A stretch of DNA of 33,420 bases from UBA10649 sp964597445 (GTDB lineage Bacteria > Actinomycetota > Actinomycetes > S36-B12): contig CAZQXO010000022.1 in assembly GCA_964597445.1 (NCBI GenBank), forward strand, positions 1-33,420, written 5' to 3'. Numbering within the stretch: the stretch's first letter is position 1; every line of letters starts with the position of its first letter. The notes under the pieces were generated by a model. The model saw nothing but the letters and a program-made list of their open reading frames with translations. It searched no databases and was not told where the DNA came from. Of the stretch, positions 15,048 to 22,702 are shown piece by piece. The position numbers were made by a program, and so were the translations under genes.

Positions 15048-15698
15048 GTTGCTGAGCAGCGGTACGCCGTCCACGGTGGCACCGAGCACGTGCGCGTGAT
15101 CGTTGAACGCCACCAGCGACAGTCCCCGTGACCCCCACACGACCGTGGTGATCGAGGCATTCACGCTGACCCGGTTGAGCGCGATGACCCCGGCCGCGTC
15201 GGCGTTGAGCAGGCGCCCGGCGATGGCCGCGGTGACTCCCGCCGACGACACCACGACAGCGTCCTGTCCGGCTGGCAGGGACTGGGCGAGATCGATGAGG
15301 CCGCCCACGGCCCCGTCGACGAACTGCCGCCACCGCGCATCGTCCGTGGCCATCCACTCCGCCATGACCTCGTCGAGGTGACCCTGAAACTCGCGAGACG
15401 ACATGCCATCGGTGGCACCCTCGCGCCCGAGGTGGGCATCCACCGCGCGATGAGCATCGAACTCGTCGAACCGAGGATCGATGCGATCGGAGGCGACGCC
15501 GAGCTCACGGCCGGCGATCGCGGCCGTGTCACGCTGACGCAGCAGCGAGCCGCTGACCAGGACCGGCGACCGGAGCCCCCGGCGCACGAGCTCCTGGCCG
15601 GCGACCTGCGCCTGCACCCGGCCGAGGTCGGAGAGCCGGTCGTAGTCGTCGGTGCCGAAGCTCGCCTGTCCGTGACGCAGGATCGCGATGGCCGGCAC
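15042..15698 (-). CDS. Divergent histidine phosphatase family protein
   Basis: 218 residues from a GTG with AGGAG six bases upstream, nine bases after the E2 gene. The first motif ILRHGQ (R8, H9) is intact and a second arginine appears in GSLLRQRDT. The usual second histidine motif (VSHGG) reads VVVSSAGVTAAI, so the second catalytic His is replaced by Ser. Many actinobacterial relatives show similar changes, and activity may be weak or different. The end SVNASITTVVWGSRGLSLVAFNDHAHV fits the family C-terminus. Last gene of the E1alpha-E1beta-E2 operon. The substrate is unknown. Confidence 0.8.
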   Translation of the reverse strand: MPAIAILRHGQASFGTDDYDRLSDLGRVQAQVAGQELVRRGLRSPVLVSGSLLRQRDTAAIAGRELGVASDRIDPRFDEFDAHRAVDAHLGREGATDGMSSREFQGHLDEVMAEWMATDDARWRQFVDGAVGGLIDLAQSLPAGQDAVVVSSAGVTAAIAGRLLNADAAGVIALNRVSVNASITTVVWGSRGLSLVAFNDHAHVLGATVDGVPLLSNR

Positions 15699-15707
15699 GC
15701 GTGGCTC

Positions 15708-17093
15708 CTAGGAGACCAGGACGAGCGGTCGCGCGAGCAGCTCGGCCATCGTCTGGAGGTACTCCGCTGCCGGAGCACCATCGACCGCTCGGTGATCGAA
15801 GGTCAGGCTGAGGGTCAGCACCTGCGTGCGCACCCACGAATCGCCTTCCCACATTCCCGAGTCGCGGAGACGTCCGACACCGAGGATGCCCACGTTGCCC
15901 GGGTTGATCACCGGCGTGAACATGTCGACGCCGTAGGTGCCCAGGGACGTCACCGCGAAGGTGCCGCCCTCGAGCTCGTCGAGTCCGATGGTGCCCTCCC
16001 GGCAGCGGTCCGCGAGGTCGCGCGTGGTGCGGGCCAGCTCCGGGAGCGACAGGAGGTCCGCATCGCGGATGACGGGCACCATGAGGCCGTTCGGGACAGC
16101 GACGGCGAGTCCCATGTGGATGCGGCTGAGCAGGTGGATCTCCCGATCGATGATGGTCGCGTTGAGGATCGGGTGCTGGCGCAGGGCGAGGGCCGCGGCG
16201 CGCACGACGAAGTCATTCAGGCTCGGGACGGGTACCCCGAGAGCGGCGTACTGCTCCTTCATCGTCGCCCGGAGTGCCACCACGGCATCCATACGGACTT
16301 CGAACCCGTGCGTGAGCTGGGCCATCTCCGTGAGGCTCTGCTGCATCCGGGCCGCGATCGTGCCGCGCATGCCCTTCATCGGGATGATCGACGAGGTCTC
16401 CTGCGCATAGGCGGACGGGGCCGACGACGTCGGAACGATGGCCGCAGCCGCGCTCGCCTGCGGGGTCGACGCGGCAGCCCGGACGTCGCCGCGGGACACG
16501 TATCCCGTCGGAGTCGAGATGGCCGACGGGTCGATGCCCGCATCACGCGCATCACGACGGGCCAGCGGGGAGGCCACCTTCGCCGGGCCGCTCGCCTGCG
16601 GAGCACGGGCCGCGGCCTCCTCGACGTCCTCCGACACGATCCGACCGCCCGGACCGCTGCCGCGGACCGTCGACAGGTCGACCCGGAGCTCAGCCGCCAC
16701 CCGCTTGGCATTCGGGGAGATGAAGACCCGACCGTCAGCCGAGGCGACCTCGTCGTCATCGCGGGCGCCGACCGTCGTGATGACGGCCACCTCCTCGACC
16801 ACCGTTGCGGCCGGAGCAGAGGGGGCAGCAGGTGCACCACCGGAGGGGGGCGCCTCCCCGTCGGCCAGCAGCCAGCCGAGGACGGCGCCAGGCTCCATGG
16901 TCGTGCCGTTGCCCACGGCCCGATGGAGGATCCCCTCACCCTCCGCCTCGACGTCGACATCGATCTTGTCGGTGGCGAGTCGGAGCAGGGGCATGCCGAC
17001 GGTCACGCGAGCGCCATCCTCCAGCAGCCACTCGTCGACCGTGCCCTCCTCCATCGTGAGGCCGAGCTTCGGCAGGCGGATCTCGATCGCCAC
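15708..17093 (-). CDS. 2-oxoacid dehydrogenase E2 (dihydrolipoyl acyltransferase)
   Basis: 461 residues from a GTG; GAGAGGAA in the end of the E1beta gene is its SD. The lipoyl domain spans 1-78 with the lipoylated lysine K43 in ATDKIDVDVEAE. Two segments resemble the peripheral subunit-binding domain: about 123-158 (ISPNAKRVAAELRVDL...GPGGRIVSEDV) and about 173-207 (ASPLARRDARDAGID...YVSRGDV), joined by Ala/Pro linkers. The catalytic domain (about 236-461) ends with FDHRAVDG (H434, D438). It forms the core of a pyruvate-, acetoin- or branched-chain-type dehydrogenase complex with the upstream E1 chains. No E3 gene is present in the window. Duplication of the binding domain is unusual. Confidence 0.92.
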   Translation of the reverse strand: MAIEIRLPKLGLTMEEGTVDEWLLEDGARVTVGMPLLRLATDKIDVDVEAEGEGILHRAVGNGTTMEPGAVLGWLLADGEAPPSGGAPAAPSAPAATVVEEVAVITTVGARDDDEVASADGRVFISPNAKRVAAELRVDLSTVRGSGPGGRIVSEDVEEAAARAPQASGPAKVASPLARRDARDAGIDPSAISTPTGYVSRGDVRAAASTPQASAAAAIVPTSSAPSAYAQETSSIIPMKGMRGTIAARMQQSLTEMAQLTHGFEVRMDAVVALRATMKEQYAALGVPVPSLNDFVVRAAALALRQHPILNATIIDREIHLLSRIHMGLAVAVPNGLMVPVIRDADLLSLPELARTTRDLADRCREGTIGLDELEGGTFAVTSLGTYGVDMFTPVINPGNVGILGVGRLRDSGMWEGDSWVRTQVLTLSLTFDHRAVDGAPAAEYLQTMAELLARPLVLVS

Positions 17094-17095
17094 GG

Positions 17096-18082
17096 TCAGT
17101 TCCTCTCGAGGAGTCGCCGGACGGCCTGCTCGATGCGGGCGGCGTCGGGGACGTAGGCGTTCTCCAGGATCGGAGCGTAGGGAACCGGCGCGAACGGGGC
17201 GGCGAGCCGCGCCACGGGAGCGTCGAGGTAGTCGAACGCCTCCTCCTGGATCTGGGAGGAGATCTCCGCGCCGATCCCTCCGAACTGCACGGCCTCATGG
17301 ACGATCAGGGCGCGGTTGGTCTTGCGCACGGAGGCCACGATGGTCTCGGTGTCGAGCGGCTGCACCGTGCGCGGATCGATCACCTCGACGCTGATGCCGT
17401 CACCCGCCAGCGCCTCAGCAGCCTTCAACGCCTCGGGCAGCATGCGGGCGATCGCGACGATCGTCACGTCGCTTCCCTCGCGCGCGATCGTGGCCTGGCC
17501 GAAGGGAATGGAGTAGAGCTCCTCCGGGACCGGGCCCTTGACGCCCAGCATCTTCTTCTGCAGAACGACGATGGTGGGGTTGTCGTCGCGGATCGCGCCG
17601 ACGATGAGCCCCTTCGCGTCGTACGGGGTCGCCGGAAGGGCCACCTTGAGTCCGGGAACATGCGCGAGCCAGGCCTCGAGGCTCTGGCTGTGCTGGGCCG
17701 CGGCGGACATGCCCGCGCCACCGGCCGTCGTGATCGTCAGCGGCACGGAGACGGCACCGCCGAACATGTACTTCATCTTCGCTGCCTGATTGAAGATCTG
17801 GTCCATGGCGACACCGATGAAGTCCATGAACATGAGATCGCAGACCGGGCGAAGCCCACGTGCCGCCGCACCGACACCGAGTCCGATGATCGCCTGCTCC
17901 GCGATGGGGGTGTCCTTGACGCGCGCCTCGCCGAAGCTGTCGAGCAGCCCGTCGAACATATGGAACACACCGCCGTAGCCGGCGACGTCCTCGCCGATCA
18001 GGAACACGTCCGGATCCTCGGCCATGATCTGGTGCATGCCCTCGTTGAAGGCCTTGACGTAGGTCAGTTCACGGGTGGTCAC
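17096..18082 (-). CDS. 2-oxoacid dehydrogenase E1 component, beta subunit
   Basis: 328 residues from a GTG with GGAAGGAT upstream. Transketolase-type pyrimidine-binding domain: LIGEDVAGYGGVF, the TPP-activating glutamate E62 in DTPIAEQAIIG, and the active-site histidine H131 in AAAQHSQSLEAW. The C-terminal domain contains VIDPRTVQPLDTETIVASV and VHEAVQFGGIGAEI. Length and motifs are normal for the beta chain of alpha2beta2 E1 enzymes (PDH, BCKDH, acetoin dehydrogenase). Its stop lies two bases before the E2 start. Sequence alone does not separate the substrate classes; AcoB/PdhB-like is the best description. Confidence 0.93.
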   Translation of the reverse strand: MTTRELTYVKAFNEGMHQIMAEDPDVFLIGEDVAGYGGVFHMFDGLLDSFGEARVKDTPIAEQAIIGLGVGAAARGLRPVCDLMFMDFIGVAMDQIFNQAAKMKYMFGGAVSVPLTITTAGGAGMSAAAQHSQSLEAWLAHVPGLKVALPATPYDAKGLIVGAIRDDNPTIVVLQKKMLGVKGPVPEELYSIPFGQATIAREGSDVTIVAIARMLPEALKAAEALAGDGISVEVIDPRTVQPLDTETIVASVRKTNRALIVHEAVQFGGIGAEISSQIQEEAFDYLDAPVARLAAPFAPVPYAPILENAYVPDAARIEQAVRRLLERN

Positions 18083-18129
18083 GGGAGATCCTTCCGAAGT
18101 GCGGAGAGCGGCCGGTGCGGGACAGGCCG

Positions 18130-19125
18130 TCAGGCCGTGTAGACGTCGTCGAGGATGTCGGCGGGGTCAGGGTCCGGGCTGACCCGGGCGAAGTCGATGC
18201 CGTCCTGGATCTCGGCCTCCACCTCGGCCCAGGTGCGCTCGAAGTCCTCCGCCGTGGCGAGACCGCGCTCGACTCCGATGGCCTCGATGAGGCGGATCGC
18301 ATCGCGGGACTTCCACGCCTCGACCTCGGCCGGATCCCGGTAGGGGATGCGCATGCCCTTGATCCCCTGATGGTCGAAGAAGCGGTACGTCTTGGCCTCG
18401 ATCAGGGTCGGGCCCTCCCCGCGCTTGGCACGGTCGACGGCCTCCTGCGCGACCTGGCGCACAGCCAGGGCATCCATGCCGTCCACGATCACCCCGGGGA
18501 TCCCGTAGGAGGCCGCCCTCTCCGCGATGTCGGTGAGCTTCATGTGGCGCTCCTGCGACGTGAACTCCGCGTAGCCGTTGTTCTCGATGACGAAGATGAC
18601 CGGCAGGTCCCATACGGCTGCCATGTTGATCGACTCGTGGAACGCGCCGATGTTCGTGGCGCCATCACCGAAGAACGTGACGGCCACCGTGCCATCGCCC
18701 CGGTACTGGGACGCGAACCCGGCGCCGATCGCGATCGGGATGCCACCACCGACGATCGCGTTCGCACCGAGCATTCCGCGGTTCATGTCGACGATGTGCA
18801 TGCTGCCGCCGCGGCCCTTGCAGTAGCCCGTCGTCTTGCCGTACAGCTCGGCGAACATCGGCCGGAACTCGGCGCCCTTGGCGATGGCGTGGCCGTGCCC
18901 ACGGTGGGTGGAGGTGATCTGATCCTCATCGGTCAGCACCGACATCACCCCTGCGGCGACAGCCTCCTGGCCGACGTACAGGTGGAGGAAGCCGGGCATC
19001 TCCCCCGTCTCGACGAGCTTGCCGGACGACTCCTCGAAGCGGCGGATCCGGACCATGCGGCGGTGCAGGTCGAGGACGAGGTCGCGGGTGGCCGGCGTGA
19101 CCTCGGCTTCGGTGGATGTGGCCAT
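18130..19125 (-). CDS. 2-oxoacid dehydrogenase E1 component, alpha subunit
   Basis: 331 residues; the ATG has GGGAG six bases upstream. The TPP-binding motif GDGATNIGAFHES starts at G153 and ends with ENN at 181-183. HLYVGQEAVAAGV near 48-60 and STHRGHGHAIAKG near 72-84 are the usual E1alpha landmarks, and the phosphorylation-loop region YRFFDHQGIKGMRIPYRDPAEVEAWKSRD follows. No long N-terminal extension, unlike BCKDH alpha chains, which favours PDH or acetoin type. First gene of the E1alpha-E1beta-E2-phosphatase operon, 47 bases before E1beta, and divergent from the ThuA-like gene. Confidence 0.93.
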   Translation of the reverse strand: MATSTEAEVTPATRDLVLDLHRRMVRIRRFEESSGKLVETGEMPGFLHLYVGQEAVAAGVMSVLTDEDQITSTHRGHGHAIAKGAEFRPMFAELYGKTTGYCKGRGGSMHIVDMNRGMLGANAIVGGGIPIAIGAGFASQYRGDGTVAVTFFGDGATNIGAFHESINMAAVWDLPVIFVIENNGYAEFTSQERHMKLTDIAERAASYGIPGVIVDGMDALAVRQVAQEAVDRAKRGEGPTLIEAKTYRFFDHQGIKGMRIPYRDPAEVEAWKSRDAIRLIEAIGVERGLATAEDFERTWAEVEAEIQDGIDFARVSPDPDPADILDDVYTA

Positions 19126-19172
19126 CTGGAGCTCCCGGATCGATGGAATCAGCCTGCACTTACGGCACGCAG

Positions 19173-19180
19173 ACTATAGT
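19173..19180. promoter_or_regulatory. ACTATAGT palindrome in the divergent E1alpha / ThuA promoter region
   Basis: An 8-base palindrome that offers TATAGT as a -10 box on the minus strand for E1alpha (about 48 bases before its ATG). On the plus strand it lies just before the TAGGACGT element. Confidence 0.4.
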
Positions 19181-19183
19181 AAC

Positions 19184-19203
19184 TAGGACGTCCACGTACA
19201 TTG
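19184..19203 (+). promoter_or_regulatory. TAGGACGT promoter element, site 3
   Basis: TAGGACGTCCACGTACATTG on the plus strand. TACATT at 19197-19202 is a good -10 and predicts a transcript start near 19208, which favours the GTG at 19217 over the ATG at 19205 as the ThuA start. Confidence 0.7.
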
Positions 19204-19216
19204 CATGGGAGCCGCC

Positions 19217-20062
19217 GTGATCCGCCGCATCCTCGTGATCACGGGAGGCCACCGCGTGGCCCTCGACGAGTTCCTCGGGGCGATCGCCGACATCTGCCAT
19301 GAGCGTGGCTGGGTCTGGGCGCACGCGACCCAGCCCACCGCCCAGCGCTGGCTGACCGACGAGCTGGTCGGGCAGTGGGACGCGATCCTGCTCCACGACA
19401 TCCCGGGACTGCGGCTCAAGCGCGGCACGGAGCCCGTGGTCGAGGGGCCGGATGCCGCGACCGCGCAGGATGTCGTGAACCTGCTCGATGCGGGGCAGGG
19501 CCTCGTGGTCCTGCACCACGCCATCTCCGGCTGGCCCGGCTGGGAGGGATGGGCGGAGGTCACGGGTGCCCGCTTCCTCTACCGCCCGGGTCGCCTGCGC
19601 GGGGAGGACCTTCCCTCGTCGGGCTACCGCGTCGGGCGCTTCACGGTGTCGCCGATCGCGGATCATCCGATCACGTCCGGGGTCACCCCGTTCGAGATCG
19701 ACGACGAGCTCTACTTCATCCCGGTGCTCGAGGACCGCATCCGTCCGCTGCTCGAGCAGGACGCCGACATGGACGGGGCCCTGTTCCAGGACACCTGGGA
19801 CGAGGTCACGAACGGGGCTTCGACAGGCGTGACGTGCGCCGGTCGCCCGAGCGACGGCGGACTGCACGGCGGCAGCCGCCTGCAGGGCTGGACCACCATC
19901 GCCGGGCGATCACCCGTGGCGACCCTGCTCATGGGAGACGGTCCCCGCACGTTCGAGCACCCGATGTTCCGATTGCTGCTGGGCAATGCCCTCGCGTGGG
20001 TCAGCAGCGACGAGGCACACGCCGAGGCCGAGGCCTCGCCGGTGGAGATTCCGCTGCCCTGA
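19217..20062 (+). CDS. ThuA-like protein (class I glutamine amidotransferase-like fold)
   Basis: About 281 residues from a GTG with GGGAG five bases upstream; an ATG at 19205 would add four residues but probably lies before the transcript start. Opening RRILVITGGHRVALDEFLGAI and LLDAGQGLVVLHHAISGWPGWEGWAEVTGARFLYRPG (about residues 95-130) are typical of the ThuA family, as is the closing GRSPVATLLMGDGPRTFEHPMFRLLLGNALAW. ThuA was linked to trehalose use and ThuA-like proteins occur widely in sugar and polyol catabolic clusters, but the reaction is not settled. Convergent with the ABC permease (stops three bases apart) and sharing a promoter element with both binding proteins, so a role in the same uptake pathway is likely. 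Confidence 0.82.
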   Translation: MIRRILVITGGHRVALDEFLGAIADICHERGWVWAHATQPTAQRWLTDELVGQWDAILLHDIPGLRLKRGTEPVVEGPDAATAQDVVNLLDAGQGLVVLHHAISGWPGWEGWAEVTGARFLYRPGRLRGEDLPSSGYRVGRFTVSPIADHPITSGVTPFEIDDELYFIPVLEDRIRPLLEQDADMDGALFQDTWDEVTNGASTGVTCAGRPSDGGLHGGSRLQGWTTIAGRSPVATLLMGDGPRTFEHPMFRLLLGNALAWVSSDEAHAEAEASPVEIPLP

Positions 20063-20065
20063 CCG

Positions 20066-21055
20066 TCAGCCTCGGCGTCGGGCCGTACGTGCGGCCAGGG
20101 CGACGGCGATGATGAGCGCGGCGCCGTTGAACAGCTCCGTGACATACGAGGGTGCACCGGCCAGCTGGAGACCCGTGACACCTGTCGCCAGCAGGAAGAT
20201 GGCCACCAGCGTGCCGAGGACGTTGACGCGCCCCGGCCGGATCTGGGTGGCTCCCAGGAAGACAGCCGAGAAGGCCGGGAGCAGGTAGCCACTGCCCGAG
20301 TCAGGCGTCGCCGTGCCGATCGTCGACAGGTAGACGATCCCCGCGAAGGCGGAGGTCAGGCCCGAGGCGACGAACGACAGCATGACGATGCGGCCCACGC
20401 GCACGCCGGCGAGCCGGGACGCCACGGGGTTTCCCCCGACCGCGTAGAGGTAGCGACCGCCCGGCGTGTACTCGAGCACCCACCAGAAGAAGGCGGCGAT
20501 GGCTGCCGCGTAGTACACGGAGCGCGGCAGGCCGAAGATCTCCTCGCGGGCGAACTCGAAGAAGGGGGCGTACCCCTGCGTGCTGAGGACGATCTGGCTG
20601 CTGTTGGTGATCATGTAGGCGAAGGCGATCAGGATGCTGCTCATGCCCAGCGTCCCGATGAAGGAGTCGACTTTCAGCCTGACGACGACTAGAGAGTTCA
20701 GGAGGCCCACGATGACGCCGAGGATGAGTGCACCACCAGCAGCCACCACCACTCCGTAGTGGTTCGCCAGAGCCCAGGCCGTCCAGCAGACGGAGACCGT
20801 CAGCGTTCCCGCGACGGTCAGGTCGAAGGCTCCCGCAGCGACGGGGATGATCAGTCCGAGGGCCACGATGGCCGCGATGGCCTGGAACGTCACGACCTGC
20901 TTGAACGTGCTCACCTGGAGGAAGAGATCCGGGATCCACAGCGCGAAGATGAGGACCAGGGCAGCCCAGACGTACAGGCCGCTGTACTTGTCGAAACCGA
21001 AGTTGATCCTGCGCCTCGGCTGAACTGCCTGGGGTGCGTTCTGCAGGTCGGTCAT
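20066..21055 (-). CDS. Sugar-type ABC transporter permease (RbsC-like)
   Basis: 329 residues with about 8-10 hydrophobic helices after a polar N-terminus of some 28 residues. BPD_transp_2 landmarks: GLIIPVAAGAFDLTVAGTLTVSV (about 73-95), LILGVIVGLLNSLVVVRLKVDSFIGTLGMSSIL, and GGRYLYAVGGNPVASRLAGVRVGRI, the cytoplasmic coupling region. GGAG lies six bases before the ATG. It follows the ATPase gene by 44 bases on the minus strand, forming a transporter pair. No binding protein gene is adjacent; SBP1 and SBP2 belong to the matching family and lie about 12 kb away. The cargo is unknown. Confidence 0.9.
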   Translation of the reverse strand: MTDLQNAPQAVQPRRRINFGFDKYSGLYVWAALVLIFALWIPDLFLQVSTFKQVVTFQAIAAIVALGLIIPVAAGAFDLTVAGTLTVSVCWTAWALANHYGVVVAAGGALILGVIVGLLNSLVVVRLKVDSFIGTLGMSSILIAFAYMITNSSQIVLSTQGYAPFFEFAREEIFGLPRSVYYAAAIAAFFWWVLEYTPGGRYLYAVGGNPVASRLAGVRVGRIVMLSFVASGLTSAFAGIVYLSTIGTATPDSGSGYLLPAFSAVFLGATQIRPGRVNVLGTLVAIFLLATGVTGLQLAGAPSYVTELFNGAALIIAVALAARTARRRG

Positions 21056-21099
21056 GGCTGGCTCCGGTTTCTCTGGGGCTTCACTGGAAAGTCAGGTGG

Positions 21100-22623
21100 T
21101 CAGGCCGCGGACTCGTCCGAGTCACGGCCGATGGTCGCGGCCGTGATCGCGTCGGCGGTGATCTGGTTGTGCCGGAGGATCTCGGCGACGCGACCCCTGC
21201 GCATGATCACAACGCGATCGCACACGCGCACGAGCTCCTCGTGATCGGTCGAGCAGATCAGGACCGCTGCACCTTGGGCGGCGGCCTCATCGACCAGCCG
21301 GTGGATGTCGGCCTTCGCTCCGACATCGACGCCCTGGGTCGGCTCGTCGAGGATCAGGACGTCGGGCTCCTGCCGAAGCCAGCGGGCGACGATGACCTTC
21401 TGCTGGTTGCCGCCGGAGAGCTGGTTCATCGTGTACTCGGTCTGGCCAGCCGGCTTGACGCTCAGCTTGTCCAGCCAGATGCGCACGTCCGCCCGCTCCG
21501 GGCGTCGCCGCAGGATGCCGAGGGTCATGTGGCGCCCCGGATCGACGAGGGTGATGTTCTCCCGGAGGGTCTGCTCCAGGAGCGAGGCATTGGCGTGCCG
21601 TTCCGCCGGGACGAGCGCGACTCCCCGCTCGATGGAGACGTCGGGACGATTGGGCGGCAGCGGCGTCCCACTCACCGTGATCCCGCCACCCCGCTCGATA
21701 CCGCCGAAGACGAGTCCCGCGACGACCTCGCGACCGGAGCCGGTGATACCGGCGACCCCCACGACCTCTCCGCGATGGACGGTCAGGTCCAGGCTCGACA
21801 CGGACCCACCGCTGACACCCGTGAGGGTCAGGACCTCCGGGCCGTGCTCGCGAGCATCGCCGTCACCCTTGTCGTGGGTCTCGAGCTTGCGTCCGACGAC
21901 CAGCTCGATCAGCTCCTCCTCCGAGAGTCCCTCGACCGGCCGCGTGACGATGTGGTTGCCGTCGCGCAGGACCGTCACCGAGTCGGCCATCTCGAAGACC
22001 TCGTCGAAGTGGTGCGAGACGAACAGGACGGCGACGCCGGTGTCGGCCACCCGGCGGACGAGCTGGTAAAGACGCTGGGCCTCGGCGTTGGGGAGGTTGG
22101 CGGTGGGCTCGTCGAGGATGAGCATCGTGACCGGGCTGCCCCGGTCCGACATGGCCCGGGCGATCGCGACAGCCGTGCGCTCGGACATCTGGAGTCCGGC
22201 GACCGGGACCCTGACGTTGATGTCGTACCCGAGGGCGGCGAGGGCCTCGCGGGCGTGGGCTCTCTCCTTGCGCCACCGGATCGTCTTGGTCGGGTTGGTG
22301 ATGTAGCCCTGGCCCATGGCCATGTTGTCGACGGCGTCGAGGTTGCCGACCAGCCCGAGGTCCTGATGGACGAAGCGGAGTCCCACCGCCTCGCTCGCGA
22401 CAGCGTTCTCGAACTCGAGCTCACGACCGGCCACGGTCACCATGGTTCCCGGCTCGGGCGCATGGAAGCCCGCGAGGATCTTGATGAGGGTGGACTTGCC
22501 GCAGCCGTTCTGGCCCACGAGCGCTCGGATCTCACCGGGCTCGACGTCGATACTGACATCGTTCAGCGCCACTTGAGCCCCGAAGATCTTGGTCGCGTTC
22601 CGCACCGACAGCGCCGTCGTCAT
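21100..22623 (-). CDS. Sugar-type ABC transporter ATP-binding protein (RbsA-like, two ABC domains)
   Basis: 507 residues, the normal length for a fused double ATPase. First domain: Walker A GQNGCGKST (37-45), Walker B MLILDEPTANL, with a weak signature LQMSERTAVAIARAM. Second domain: degenerate Walker A GITGSGREVV without lysine, as is usual for this family, a full signature LSGGNQQKVIVARWL and Walker B VLILDEPTQGVDVGAK. GGGAGG lies four bases before the ATG. A CTTGCA / TAAGGA pair with 17-base spacing (minus strand, between 22623 and 22680) is a possible promoter, so the pair may be transcribed separately from the PPDK-like gene upstream. Confidence 0.92.
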   Translation of the reverse strand: MTTALSVRNATKIFGAQVALNDVSIDVEPGEIRALVGQNGCGKSTLIKILAGFHAPEPGTMVTVAGRELEFENAVASEAVGLRFVHQDLGLVGNLDAVDNMAMGQGYITNPTKTIRWRKERAHAREALAALGYDINVRVPVAGLQMSERTAVAIARAMSDRGSPVTMLILDEPTANLPNAEAQRLYQLVRRVADTGVAVLFVSHHFDEVFEMADSVTVLRDGNHIVTRPVEGLSEEELIELVVGRKLETHDKGDGDAREHGPEVLTLTGVSGGSVSSLDLTVHRGEVVGVAGITGSGREVVAGLVFGGIERGGGITVSGTPLPPNRPDVSIERGVALVPAERHANASLLEQTLRENITLVDPGRHMTLGILRRRPERADVRIWLDKLSVKPAGQTEYTMNQLSGGNQQKVIVARWLRQEPDVLILDEPTQGVDVGAKADIHRLVDEAAAQGAAVLICSTDHEELVRVCDRVVIMRRGRVAEILRHNQITADAITAATIGRDSDESAA

Positions 22624-22702
22624 GTTGCCTCCCTCACGGACGCCTGATCCTTACCCACGGCCCCTCGAATTGCAAGGTCTTCCAAGTATTTGATGGTCAC
22701 GA

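Noticed and set aside
15378..17156. 592-codon plus-strand open frame opposite E2
   Set aside because: Antisense to a well-supported lipoyl/E2 protein; no domain seen.
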